From contig CM043959.1 in NCBI GenBank assembly GCA_014529385.2, positions 15,820,809 to 15,884,808 on the forward strand: 64,000 nucleotides of DNA. Reading direction: 5' to 3'. This DNA comes from Adiantum capillus-veneris (lineage: Eukaryota; Streptophyta; Polypodiopsida; Polypodiales; Pteridaceae). The notes beneath the pieces were generated by a model. That model searched no databases and was not told the origin of the DNA. It was given only the letters and a program-made list of their open reading frames with translations. A program made the position numbers and the translations under genes. The number at the start of each line of letters is the position of its first letter. Position 1 is the stretch's first letter. Below are positions 10,969 through 25,159 of the stretch, in pieces.

Positions 10969-10980
10969 TCCCTCTCATTT
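10969..10980 (-). other. Polypurine tract of element G
   Basis: On the minus strand AATGAGAGGGA directly precedes the LTR start TGTTGC, as expected for the plus-strand primer next to a 3' LTR. Confidence 0.55.
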
Positions 10981-13100
10981 ATAAACAATTGTCCGCAACT
11001 GTAGAGGTCCAACTGAACTGTCGGGGAGAAACCGGAAAATTTCAAATCTTGCTCAATGGGTTGAGCCAGTCCTTTCTCAAAAGAGAACTTAGAAATTAAA
11101 TTAAACAAAAATTCAATAATTCAATACTTACCTTACGAGTTCATGTCCTTCCTCTAATACCTCGAGGATATCCTTCACCATTCATGAAACTTACGAGCCA
11201 TGTAAGAACTCGTCATTCGCGTCTTTCCGAGAATCTGTTAACTCAATTCCACCTTCTCAATTTCGAGAAGAATAATTCTCCTAGAAATCAATCTAGGTCT
11301 ATGTCCTTGCGCATAACCTTGCGCTATTAGTCCTGAGGATATTAAACCTCTTATGTCCTCCCGCATAGGGTATGTCGAGAGCATTAAGCTCATGTGAATC
11401 TTCCTGTGGCAGACAAAGTGTGCCACCTTACCAAAGTAAGTTCTTATTCCGGGCCTTTGCTTTGGGTAGGCCAATTGTTGTGATCCAAAGTTTCGTTATC
11501 CGAGACTCTGTTAACTTGATTCCGTCTTCTCAAATTCGAGAAGAATAATCTTCCTAGAAATCAATCTAGGTATCTGTCCTTGCGCATAATCCTGCGCTGT
11601 TAGCCTAGAGGGTATTAAACCTCTTGTGTTCTCCCACATAGGGAATGCCCAAGTCATAGAGCATGAAGCTCGATGTCTTTCTTTCACAAACAAAGTTTGC
11701 GATAACATTAAAGAAGGTTCTTGTTTCGGGCTGTCGCTCAACGTAGGCGGACGGTTCCAGTCCGAAGATTCCTTGTGCAGGACAGCACTTCCTTCCAATC
11801 GTTTCCTCCTGCGAGTTATTACCACCAACAGTGATTTCCCGACGCCCATTAGCGTCTCTTCCTTACAAAATCATAAAAAATGATTCACCTTGCGAGCATC
11901 AATGACGATTTGCAAAACCTCAGGCAGATAGGATTCTAGCCATAGCATTTTCTGAACGTACGTTCAAACCCGGTTCACAATAGAGCGAACCCTCTTTGAA
12001 ATTTGAATCTCAGGGATGTTCTCCCATATGTAATTCTTACCATTTTGAAACGGTTGGCGAGCTATATTCTTACGAACATAATAGTTCGAATTTATTCCAG
12101 CAGCAGCGTGTAAATGCTACTTGACCTGCTCATGGAGAAACATATACCACAACCAAAAGTTGCTACTGTAATGGTAAAAGCACATAGCGTACTCAATGAT
12201 CAACGACCATCGGAAAACCTCTTCTCCGTAGAGAAGCTCAAATTCCTTCTACCAAACACATCTCAAATAGAGATTCTTGTGTCGGAATATTCTTGCACGC
12301 AAAAAGGCGCTTAAGAGAGTATAACAAACTCTCGTTCAGTTCCTTGGCATAGATCTGCATCTTCGTGTGTTAGCCATGTACTCAAAGGTGTACATAATTC
12401 TTAAGCTGTGTTAGAGTTTCGGTGAACCTGGGAAATTACCTTCCCTTCGTAAGATCCTTAGAGCGAAGACGCTCAACTTGATGATCACTTGGCTCGATCT
12501 TAGAGCAAAACCCGCTCATCAAATAATCTAGGATTTTAATCCTTGGATTCCTCAAGCACAGGCCGTAGTCGTCGCTTGTTCCTTCCCTCGTAAAAAGAGT
12601 GTTCATTCACTTGTGCGAAAAGCACTACCATATCTTCCCTTACCGGGTAGGGGGTGTGGGCTTAAAGAGTACTCAAGCTTCATGAAAGCTTTTCTTTGCT
12701 TGAAAACTCAGAATGGTTCCTTCATAATTTCCTACCCGCAATAGCAGGTAATTTGTTGGAGAATTACCGGATACCAGATCAATCATGGACTTTCCGGATG
12801 GTTAAGCAAAGCATTGTATAAACAATAATCTGACTCAACCTTACTCTCATAAACACTCGAGAGTGATTGTCCTGGTTAGACACAACTATACCTCGTGCAA
12901 AAGAGCAAACAAGCACAATGCACTTTATGATTTTCGCAAAGATGTAACTTTGCTTGAAAACCTGCCCTCTCACTTAAAGTTCGAGGGTCTTTTATTCAAG
13001 AACTCAGGAGTTAGATCGAATTCCCTTACTCCAAACTTTCTGTGTTCAATGATTCCCGTCCCACTACGGGGATTGGATTCTATGTACACTAAGGTATACA
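10981..13100. other. Internal region of G without recognisable genes
   Basis: Apart from the 273-bp duplication, no pol motif was found in any frame over about 2.1 kb. This is where a complete gypsy element would carry protease to integrase. Confidence 0.55.
11221..11760. repeat. 273-bp tandem duplication inside G
   Basis: Two diverged direct copies (about 11228-11500 and 11501-11760) share GAGAAGAATAAT, CTAGAAATCAATCTAGG and CTTGCGCATAA. They lie in the non-coding 3' half of the internal region. Confidence 0.7.
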
Positions 13101-13129
13101 CTTTCAGCTTTTATTGCTGACTCTACCAT

Positions 13130-13600
13130 CTGCTACAAAGTATTTTGCAGATGGGTTTACAAAATTCGGGCAAAAGTCCTTCGTTAAATTTGTTCATCTT
13201 TCCTTCCTCAGAGAGGATCGAGAATGGAGCTACCTTGGCAAGAGTGAACCACTACTTGCTTGGAATAACTTGTGTTCCTATTGGGCAAACCGACCCCAAT
13301 CTTCTTGGATGCCTTGCTCAAAGCGTAGAGGAAAAAAGATTTGTTGAAAAATTCAGCCTTGAATTGAATCCAAGTCTTGTTGTAAGTTCCTTGCAGAGCT
13401 TTGGTATCCCACCGAGTACTTGCAATCCCCTTGAGGTGTTTCGTCACATGCCTCACCTTCGACGCTTCTCAGAAATTGCCGTTTGCAAAGGCAACTTTAT
13501 ACTGTTGAATGAAAACCGTAGCTTTCGGGACATATTCTCTTCCGTCAAAAGTATCAAACTTGACCGGAGTGTCCTGAGGTCTAAAGACCTTCTTCATATC
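13130..13600 (-). pseudogene. Decayed gag of element G
   Basis: Read on the minus strand, FDTFDGREYVPKATVF, then FIQQYKVAFANGNF, a TGA stop, EASKVRHVTKHLKG and WIQFKAEFFNKSF align by eye with the gag core of element A (FIQQFDAAYAGGNF, FLKGNALQWW, WVQFKQLFAPAWL). This places G among gypsy-type elements. One in-frame stop (near 13470) and the absence of zinc knuckle and protease show it is not functional. Confidence 0.7.
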
Positions 13601-13916
13601 CTTACCGGAATGACGGGATTTCATGGCTATAGTTCTGGATTGATGTTCATGAATATCTTATGGGTTCTGAACGATCTTGAGCATTCCGCTCCTTGGATTC
13701 TCTAGGTTCTTGAGCATCATGCTCTTGTCGCCTTCTCAGAGGATCCCAAGTCTTGTGTCGACTTTTTGCAGAGAGAGAAAAAAAAAAATCCCAACTCTGC
13801 GAGCTTTTCCTGCAAGACTTAGGTTTCCGCCTGCTTACTTCTCTCTTGGCTTGTCATGGCTTCTTCCCGTATCTTCCCAGAGTCGTCCTCCTTTACAGAG
13901 AAAGAGAGGAGACCAT

Positions 13917-13928
13917 GCTCTGATACCA
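13917..13928 (-). other. Primer binding site of element G
   Basis: TGGTATCAGAGC on the minus strand, one base from the end of the right-hand LTR. It establishes that the right LTR is the 5' LTR. Confidence 0.88.
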
Positions 13929-13929
13929 C

Positions 13930-15822
13930 TGTCACAAACGGGAGCGCATAGCAATATAAAATATACTCGGATAAATAAAATTTATCACTTAATATTGAAG
14001 CCAGAGGATATAGAGAGATATAGATAGAGAGAGAGAGATAAAGTGAGAAGATCGACAGTACTGGGGACCAGAAGATGGGCTGGTCCCTCCCCGTAATAGT
14101 ATCTTTATTACTGAGGAATAGTCTATACAAGCACTTGAACCGAACGTATTACCACGTTCGTTCTAGAATAAGACTTGATGGTTCCTGGAAGCCTGAGCTT
14201 CCGATTCCTAGGGCAAAACCCTATTCCAAGGAACTTCCGTTCCTTATTCCAATTCCTCGAGAATCAAGGTTCTCGCCTTTGGATCTCACCTTCCAGACTC
14301 AGGGCATGACATCCCTGCAACTCTCTTTTAGAACTCTATTTCCAGAGTCCTCTTCCCGCAGAACAACTCTGCTTTCCCGGACACGAAGTCCTTACCTGGG
14401 AATCCCAACTTTCGGATCGCAACTTGAGAGACTACCTCTCTCCAATCCGTGGATCTACTTCCCAAACTCAGGTACGAAACCCCTGGGCTGATCTGGCTCT
14501 AGTTCCTCAGAGCGCTTTTCTCCTGCAGAGGCTCATACCTTCCTCTGCTCCTACTCCCTCACTAAGAGGAAGTACACCTGCAAACAAATACTCAGAGTTC
14601 ATAACATGAAAATCGTTACCTTCAAAGTCTCGATGCTCAAAACCCAACTCCGTTCTCGAAAAGCAATTCCCCGGAAGAGATCTCTCCATAGAAAATCCTC
14701 TCTTCCAATCCTACACACAAAAGAGGTGTGTTCTGCGGTTCCTTCTCATAAATCAGCCTCGTCTACGACGTTTAGGGGCTGAAATCAGAGAAAAAAACAG
14801 TAGCTTGTCGCGATGGAAACACGCTCCGTAGGCACTTCTTCGCGAGGAAACTCGCGCACTGGGTCTTGGCGACATCTGGTACGCTTGGGGCAGCCATGGG
14901 CATCACCTGCAACGTCTTCTTTACGGCTGAAATTTGCAGCAGCATCTCCTCCTTGCAAAGATTGGTCCTCCCCTCTGAGTGAGGGCATGTGATTCTTTTA
15001 TAGCTCCTAGCCACGGGCACGAAAAGCTGCTTGCGTAGAGATCGCGGCCGGGTTTCTTTTTTTATTTTATTTTTCAATTTTTTTTTTCGATGTTCTGCCA
15101 AAAAAAGAGAAAGAGAAAACGCTGGCTGATCTGTTGCCTTATTTATCAGATGGCTGCCCACTTATTAAGTGGGCGACCGGCGTATTTTAAAAATAGTCTG
15201 AACCTGCCCAAAAACTCAATAAAACCTTATAAGTTAAAAACAATGCTTTCACAGCACTTCCCAGGCGTCCCTGGATGCAATCACACGCACAATTGCAATG
15301 CAGACATAGACTTCCTCGCGAGAAAGCATCTGCTTTCCCGAAAGGCAATCCCGCTTTCTCAAAAAGCATCTGTTTTTCCTCAAAGTTTCCTTTGAACCCA
15401 TCTTCATTCAAGTGCTTGCTTTTTCCTTGTGCACAATTCTAACACAGTTCGGAATTTCCTCCCGACTATGGACCCACCTTGTGACGCATCAGGAATACCC
15501 ATCACCTAGTCCTTTCCTACCGAACTTACGGTACAATCTCCTTCACGATGCAATTCATCTGATGTGACGCATCAGAAGTACCCGTTCCTGGTGGCCTTAC
15601 AGATATTCCCGTTCTCAGTGTTCCCGTCATTACTTTAAATGACGCACTAGGAATACTCTGTACTCGGATGTCTCCAGTGAGAAAAGCCCTCTCACTTAAA
15701 ATTCCAATAAGTCATTTAGAATTATTTTTCCTTGGTATTCCAAGCGAGAAAACCCTCTCACTTATAAATCCAATAATTCATCTAGAATTATTTTTCTGTA
15801 AGATAAAGCCAATTTAGCAACA
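13930..15822 (-). mobile_element. 5' LTR of element G (right copy)
   Basis: 1893 bp. It starts TGTTGCTAAATTGG at 15822 on the minus strand and ends TTTGTGACA at 13930, next to the primer site. A TATA box CTATAAAAG sits at 14995-15003 (minus). Confidence 0.9.
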
Positions 15823-15827
15823 ACTTG

Positions 15828-16453
15828 CTCTTCACGAGGGAGTAGGAGCGGAGGAAGGCATGAGCCTCTGTAAGAGAAAGCGCCCTGAGGAACTAGAGCC
15901 AAATCAGCCCAAGGGTTTCGTACCCGAGTTTGGGAAGTAGATCCACGGATCGGAGAGTGGTAGACTCTCGAGATGTGATCCGGAAGTTGAAATTCCTGAG
16001 GGAAGGACTTCATGTCGAGGAAAGGAGAGTTATTTTGCAGGAAGAGGACTTTGGAAACCGAGTAAGAAGAGAGTTGCAGGGCTGCCATGCCCTGAGTCTG
16101 GAAGGTGAGATCCAGAGGCGAGAACCTTGATTCTCGAGGATTTGGAATAAGGAACGGAAGTTCCTTGGGATAGGGTTTTGCCCTAGGAACAGGAAGCCAA
16201 GGCTTCCGGGAACCATAAAGTCTTATTCTAGAACGAACGTGGTAATACGTTCAGTTCAAGTGCTTGTATAGACTTCTCCTTAGTAATAAAGATACTATTA
16301 CGGGGGGGGGACCAGCCCATCTTCTGGTCCCATATTGTGTTGATATTCTCACTCTCTCTCTCTCTCTCTCTCTCTATCTATTTTTTACTATATCCTTTGG
16401 CTTCAGTATTATGTATTCTATTTATCCGAGTATATGTGCTCCCGTTTGTGACA
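15828..16453 (+). mobile_element. Solo LTR F, right part
   Basis: Resumes at CTCTTCACGAGGGAG, which directly continues the left half as judged from the uninterrupted G LTRs. It ends CCCGTTTGTGACA at 16453, followed by the target duplication CCATG (16454-16458). It contains a 9-10 base G run near 16304 and a (CT)n stretch near 16350-16374. No internal region follows, so F is a solo LTR. Confidence 0.88.
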
Positions 16454-16458
16454 CCATG

Positions 16459-16613
16459 TAACCTATTTAAGAAGCCTTGGGAGTGGGCTTTGTAGATAAG
16501 CTTGGGAGCTTAATACTGAGCACATTTTCCAACAGTTGTACTTTTGTGATTATCAATCAAGAAAGAAATATTGAAAGGGACGTAGTACGTATGGAAGCGG
16601 AACTTTGTCGTGT

Positions 16614-16686
<73 letters not shown>

Positions 16687-16743
16687 TTAGGTCAGTTTAT
16701 TGCAGTTGCTAGATTTTCTGCTTGGGTGTCCAAGCTTGTTACA
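16459..16743 (+). mobile_element. 3' LTR of element E, second part
   Basis: Continues E after the F insertion. It has a TATTTAAG promoter-like sequence near 16463, the shared LTR block in the form AAAGAAATATTGAAAGGGAC (16562-16581), a (CT)34 run, and ends GTGTCCAAGCTTGTTACA at 16743. That end closely matches the LTR end of gypsy B (GTGTCCAAGTCTGTTACA). Confidence 0.65.
16617..16684 (+). repeat. (CT)34 microsatellite
   Basis: Uninterrupted 68-bp CT run inside the LTR of element E. Confidence 0.95.
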
Positions 16744-17119
16744 TGTCAAGTCCTTCATCCACTTCGCATCAAGAGCAAGCTAGTTTTTGAACTTGACCAA
16801 GTATTTGGGGACTAGCTTACCCTTCACTTAATTTCCTTGTGTGCTAGGATCTGCTCAAGTAAAAGAATCCTCTACCTCAAGATGCTCGTCCTGTTCCATG
16901 TCCTCTTGCATCTCATCCTTGGAAGGTCATAGTACCTTCTTGCATGAATGCAGTGAATAGTTTTGGGAAATGGGGACATTGCCCGAAACCTTGCGAATGT
17001 TGTTTGGTGACACATTTTGTGGCTTATGAACAATGGTAAGTATAGCCCCCCTTCCTTTTGGGATGAAAAGTTATAGGATTAGAGCCTTGGGCAACCTATA
17101 AGTCATGTAGAAGATTAAT
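16744..17119. other. No recognisable gene
   Basis: Sequence after the end of E with no coding or repeat signal that could be supported. Confidence 0.45.
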
Positions 17120-17335
17120 AATTTTGTGTTCACACACAATTGTAATTTTTAAATGGACATAAAGGACTTCAATCAAAGCCCTTTGACCAATTTGAGAATT
17201 TTGATAAGTGACAAGTCTAAAAAGACTAAATTTGTGTTCATACTTAATTTTAATTTCTAAGTGGACATAAAGGAATTAAATTAAAGCCCTTTGACCAATT
17301 TGACAATTTTGACAAGTGAGAAGTCTAGAAAGGCT
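17120..17335. repeat. 108-bp tandem duplication
   Basis: Two direct copies, 17120-17227 and 17228-17335. Both carry GGACATAAAGGA and AAAGCCCTTTGACCAATTTG. Identity is about 85% by eye. Confidence 0.85.
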
Positions 17336-17985
17336 GGCTTATAAGAGAATTTGCGAGTTTGAGCTTCTAGGGAATTTTTGGGGGCCGAAAACTCTCTTTT
17401 TGCAGCATTTTTCTGCGTTTTGAAGCTTTCCATAGATCTACCTTGGGGGAGCCTCTTTTCATCATCCTACGCCACTTTTCTACATATATGGAGCTGTTTT
17501 TATCATTGAATTCTCTGTTTTTCAGTACTTTTCTTGCAATTTCAACCAACCCTCTTCGATAGAGATCATGTGGAACTCTCTTTTCAATCTATGTCGACAA
17601 TGGAATTGCATTAGAATTGAAGATTTCAGCCATTAAACGACTTCCATCGCGAAGGCTTTGTTGAGTCTACTCTATTGTAAGCATTCTTTTGTCGTATGTG
17701 CTTGCGATGATTGTGGCTTCTTGTTTGGAAGACAATTGCAAGGAAATAGAGGCACTTGAGAGAGTAGATAAAAGGAACAAGCGGCTTGGAGAATGGACAT
17801 CGGTATGGAAGTCTGGCATTGTATTGCCCATGATACTATGTACAATTCTCCCATAAATAAAGAATTTTTGAGGGAGGGGTCGGGCGTTTTTGGCTCGTTG
17901 TGTGCCTTGTTTCATTTTAGCTTTGTCTTTGAAGAATGCAAGTGTTTGTCCTCTGAGTGTCCAACCCGGTAACAGCGTACACAAT

Positions 17986-17986
<1 letters not shown>
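17336..17986. other. No recognisable gene
   Basis: Non-coding. Just before the CT run, GAGTGTCCAACCCGGTAACA resembles the LTR ends of B and E (GTGTCCAAG..GTTACA), so a decayed LTR is possible. Confidence 0.4.

Positions 17987-18036
<50 letters not shown>
17987..18036 (+). repeat. (CT)25 microsatellite
   Basis: Uninterrupted 50-bp CT run. Confidence 0.95.
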
Positions 18037-18039
<3 letters not shown>

Positions 18040-19202
18040 CCTCTAGAGGGGTTGAACGAAAGTGATACAGATAGGTGAAAACTTGTGCTTGATGAGGGGA
18101 TGATCGAGTGCTGCAAACTGCAGGAGAATAGGGGGGCATTGATTCCCTCAAGGGTTGATCTACTCCTGCGAATTTCTTGAGAATAAGGGCGCATTGAGAG
18201 AGGCTGATGCGCCCAACCCTTCCAACCAAGGCTGAAGACGCTAGAGAGTGACGTCAACCGATCACAGAACAGAATGTTCTGTTACGTGTAATGGCTGAGA
18301 TGCCTTGGACAGTGTTAAAGGCTGAAAACACGCTTCCATGTGTGTTATATCGAGGTGATGACAATGGCTGACTCTTGTACAAGAGGAGGGGTTGATGTGC
18401 TGCACAAATTTGCAGGAGGGAAGAAACGGGGAAAGAGAGGAAAGGGGGGCTGGCAAGGGAGGGGGGTGCTGAGAGAGGGTTGCACGGAAGACTTTCCAGG
18501 CTGAAAGTGCCAGGAGGGACTCCTTTGAGCAATCGCAACAATGTGAAGAGATTTTTTTTTTTTTAAAATTTAGAAAACAGAAATGCTGCGTTAGTCTCTG
18601 GGGCTTTATTTGCAATACTTGAAAGGTGAATTAGAAATTGCTTAAAGTCGGACACTAGTAACTGACTCTGGTTAACTTGCTTATGTCAGGATTGAGTTTC
18701 AAACTTTTTTGTCTTTAAATCAGAGAGTTTGTATAAAAATGATAAAAGTATGCCTAAATCCATAGACGGGTTAAAATTGCATGCCACCATTCATAGAGAA
18801 GTGGTGCACATGACTTTGTCAAATGCTGAAACAACAGAAAGCATGAGATTGGGGGTGATGGGAAGAGCGCTTTCTGCCTGGTATATCTAAAAACTGGCTG
18901 AGTTGGTGCTGGTGATGCCAGGAAGCACTCTGCTTGCAAGAGTGGATTGTGGGTGGACTCAAGGGAACTAGTAAAGATGCTGCATGTGATTTTTGAACTA
19001 AAAACATGGAAAGGCTGAAACATCAGAGAATACTGCCAGATTAGCCTCTTGCAATGCGCTTACCTTGTGCACATTCCATGACCTAAACCGTTCTGTTCTG
19101 GTATCTTAAATGAGATGCGATATGAGATCAATTAAATTTCATATTGTATCAGATCTGTTCTGTTCTGCTCTTAATCTAACATGTATACACGTTAATGGTT
19201 CT
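18037..19202. other. No recognisable gene
   Basis: Non-coding sequence. The antisense reading frames here are low-complexity serine/proline/leucine text without domain motifs. It may be intron or 5' flank of the kelch-like exon that follows. Confidence 0.4.
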
Positions 19203-19475
19203 AGGTACGATGTGGCTGCCAATGTCTGGGTCCAGGAGTCTGCCCTCCCTCGAAAGGCACTCGTGAAGGCTTCTTGCAGAGTAGTTGCTGTAGATGGGGA
19301 GCTCTTTGTTTACTGTGAGGAACGAGGTCAAAGCTCATGTCCAACAGGTAAAATTCCATTGTTTTTCCAAGTTTATCACCCGAAGAGGAAGGCATGGAGG
19401 TTTGTGTCCACACAGCCCCCCCCACGCAAGTCACCCAGCCGTCCTTGGATAGCTGCTTGTAGTATAAGGTTGTAG
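19203..19475 (+). CDS. Kelch/F-box-like exon (partial gene or relic)
   Basis: An open stretch of about 90 codons reads RYDVAANVWVQESALPRK, then VVAVDGELFVYCEE and FQVYHPKRKAWRFV. The pattern YD..ANVW....PLP, followed by a hydrophobic VVAVDGELFV strand and YHPKRKAW, is that of kelch blades in plant F-box/kelch proteins. Those are SCF ubiquitin-ligase substrate receptors of the cytosol and nucleus. A good 3' splice site (TTCTAG) lies at 19199-19204. A possible donor (CAACAG/GTAAAA) lies at 19347/19348, but the kelch pattern continues past it to a TAG at 19473-19475. Neither an F-box nor other blades could be found nearby, so this is one exon of a larger gene or an isolated fragment. Confidence 0.5.
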   Translation, partial: RYDVAANVWVQESALPRKALVKASCRVVAVDGELFVYCEERGQSSCPTGKIPLFFQVYHPKRKAWRFVSTQPPPRKSPSRPWIAACSIRL

Positions 19476-22229
<2,754 letters not shown>

Positions 22230-22577
22230 TTTCTCATGCCTTACCATCTATAGCTTGCTCCAACGCTCGAGACAGAATCCTTTTTGCAGTTTTTGGTGTG
22301 GATGCTTGACATGTACTTTGCTTGACTCATACTGAGCCGTTGCAGTTTTCGTGGGGTTTTTAGAGTTAGTTTAGATGGTTATTTGAGAGATTAGATGCTT
22401 GACATATGTTTCTCATGCCTTACCATCGATAGCTTGCTCCTACGCTTGAGAGAGATTCCTTTTCTGCGGTTTTTCGCTTGGATGCTTGGCATGTACTTTG
22501 CTTGACTCATACTCGGCCGTTGTAGCTTTCGTGGGGTTTTTAGAGTTAGTCTAGATGGTTATTCGAGAGATTAGATA
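22230..22577. repeat. 179-bp tandem duplication
   Basis: Two direct copies (22230-22408 and 22409-22577) share CTCATGCCTTACCATC, ATGTACTTTGCTTGACTCAT and GGGGTTTTTAGAGTTAGT. Identity is about 88% by eye. Not coding. Confidence 0.88.
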
Positions 22578-23873
22578 GATGTTATGTTGGCCCTTGGGGA
22601 GCTTCTTGCTATGGGACATCCCATGATATGGCATGTGATTTTGTCTAATCATGCCCGAGTTTCTATAAAGTTTGGTTGTATGTATCCTCTAGTGCCACAT
22701 TCCTTATTTGGTGTTGCAGGATGCCGCTTTATGCTAGACAATGGAGATGATTTGGTCCCTTGTCAGCCTCTCTCAAGAGGGTCCGGCCTTACGCCTCTCT
22801 GCTTGTATCTTTGTGCCATTTGAGGCATGTAGACATGTATTTTAATTGAGACGCCATGATTTATTTTGCAAAGAGAGAGAGAGTTATAGAAGAGATTGGG
22901 ATGTATAAGTAGACTTCTTGAGGATTGTCATCGAGATGCCTTTTATTACTTTGCTGCACTATTTATGGATGAGCTTGCTAAGCCAGTCATAACTGATGTT
23001 TCATAGGCTCATGTTTTGCATGTGGTGAAAGTGGATAGGTGTTGGATTTTTATGTCTCCATTTTCCTCTATGCCAGGTGCTATGCTTTTCCATCTATGCT
23101 AGGTGTTAGGCTTAGACCTTAAGTGAATTTTTTTATGTTCAACGGATGTCAATTAAGGGAAGTTGTAATTGTGTTGGTTGCCTATGTTAGGCAAGCCTGG
23201 GCTATAAGCTATTATGTTGTATTTGGAATGACTTGTTTCCACGTATCATAGAAATTTGGGGAGAATTGTGCAAATTCCTCCATGCAAGGAAACTCCATGT
23301 TTTTGTAAAACAATAGAAGACAACTCATAAAAAAAAATATGACAAGCAACACTAGGCTAGACAAATTCTAATTGTTATTGTGCTCTTTTTGAGGTACATG
23401 TGGTGAGTTTGAAACGTCGCAATGGTGACATATCAACACAATGAAATATTAAAAGAAAGCAATGATGAAACGAGCATGGAAAATCAAGTGAAAAAATTAA
23501 AGAAATAACACTTTTTGAGAAGCATAAGGAAGACTTAACAAAATTTTTCTGTTAGTCATTTTTCAAATAAAAATGAAGTGGTTTTCTAGCCTTCTGTACA
23601 AGCTAGCCCACCAAAATCAATCCAAATGTGGTTATTGAAGCACTTTATTTGATTGCATTCGAGTGTTAGGCGATTGTAAAGATAACTTCTTATAAGTAAA
23701 ATATGTTGTGCAAGGTTTATAACCAGAGGACTAAGGTACAATTGTTGAGAAAAATGCCAGGAAGGGGTGAGGTTTTGTTGAAGCTTTTGTTCTTAGTATT
23801 CACAATTTGAGATATGGCACTTTTGATAAGTTGAGCTAGATCAAATGAATTTTAAGCCAATAAGATAAGAGAT
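22578..23873. other. No recognisable gene
   Basis: AT-rich DNA without supported coding signal. Confidence 0.4.
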
Positions 23874-23929
23874 TGTAAAAATAAGGTAGAACTTGGAGCC
23901 AATGATCAAAGAAGAAGAATTGCCTGATC

Positions 23930-23974
<45 letters not shown>

Positions 23975-24240
23975 GAGAGAGGGCTGTCTTAGAGACCAAG
24001 CTAGTAAGATTTCTAGTGAAGAGTGTAAATAACGTAGAGCTTGGAGCTGATTATTAGAGAGGAAGAACCACCTGATTTAACTCTATTAGAGACCAAGCTA
24101 GGAATATCTATAGTGAAGAGGGTGTAAATAAGATAGAGCACTTAAATTCAATTGTCAAAAGCTAGAATTATAAGAGACCAAGCTAGTAAGATTTCTAGAG
24201 CCTTTGGAGTCAATTCTCAAAGAAGAAGAACAATCTGATC
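23874..24240. repeat. Degenerate tandem array with (GA)n
   Basis: About four units of 85-115 bp share GAGACCAAGCTAGTAAGAT, GTGTAAATAA and CTTGGAGC. A GA run of about 50 bp (23932-23982) sits in the first unit. Confidence 0.7.
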
Positions 24241-25159
24241 TGATCTCAAACATACCTTTAGTATGGCGACCTAGAGATTTGAAACCGAGGGCTTTGAAAA
24301 TAGTGAGGATGTTTTCAAAACCGAGAGAAACTTTTGGCTCAAACACAAAGCTGCCAAGGTTAGAAACATATATACAACTAATTGAAAAACCATACAAGTA
24401 AGGCACAAACAACTCACTTACAAGAGGACATAAGTGAGTCACACGAACAAAAAATTTCCTTGCACTAATAGTTATATCAATAAGTGAGAAAACCACAATT
24501 CCCTTGATGAAAATGGTAGAGAGCTACAATTTAACCTTTGTAGAACTTGCATTATTATAACAAGAATTATGTGGTTATTGCATGTAGTCTAAAAAGGGAA
24601 CCATATGAACTATATATTACTAATGTATTGAGGATGTATGTTTGGTATGAAGGCAGTTGGAGGTGAAAAATCTAAGATTTAGGGCAAGAAATGAAGGGGG
24701 GTTGTAGTCATCGTGCAAAGAAAATTGAGCGAAGTCACATTCCGAGCAAATCCAAGGGTAAATTGACACAATAGAAACAATTGTGAAATAAAATAATTAT
24801 GCCATGCATGTTATTTTCAGTACCACAAATCTGTGAACCGATGGATACAAATTTAACTTTTAGAACCATAATACTCGACACATAGCGTAATTCTAGGTGA
24901 TCCTCTCCAAAATAGTCCACCAAAAATTTGGCACGTACATTTCCCAAAAAAAGTCAAACCATGAACTCTAGCACCTACGATGCTATCCGAGAACCTCCTA
25001 AAGCTTGAAATAGCTCTACTTTTGTAGGTGCATATTGATGCACAAACTCATGAGCAATGGAGTCCAGACCCAAGATTCTATAAAACACAAAGTAGATGTG
25101 CTTGCGAGGCACATATGCCGCACGTCTGCTATCATGCCTCTGAAAATCCTCTCATGAGC
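24241..25159. other. No recognisable gene
   Basis: AT-rich flank of the transposase relic. No supported feature. Confidence 0.4.

Larger units (their letters stand above)
8971..15822 (-). mobile_element. Full-length LTR element G, inserted in solo LTR F
   Basis: Two long LTRs flank about 2.96 kb of internal DNA. The near-perfect target duplication is ACTTT (8966-8970) and ACTTG (15823-15827). The primer site and polypurine tract show a minus orientation. Only a decayed gag is visible inside, with no RT or integrase, so the element is non-autonomous. It belongs to the same LTR family as its host F and sits in it in antisense. Confidence 0.88.
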
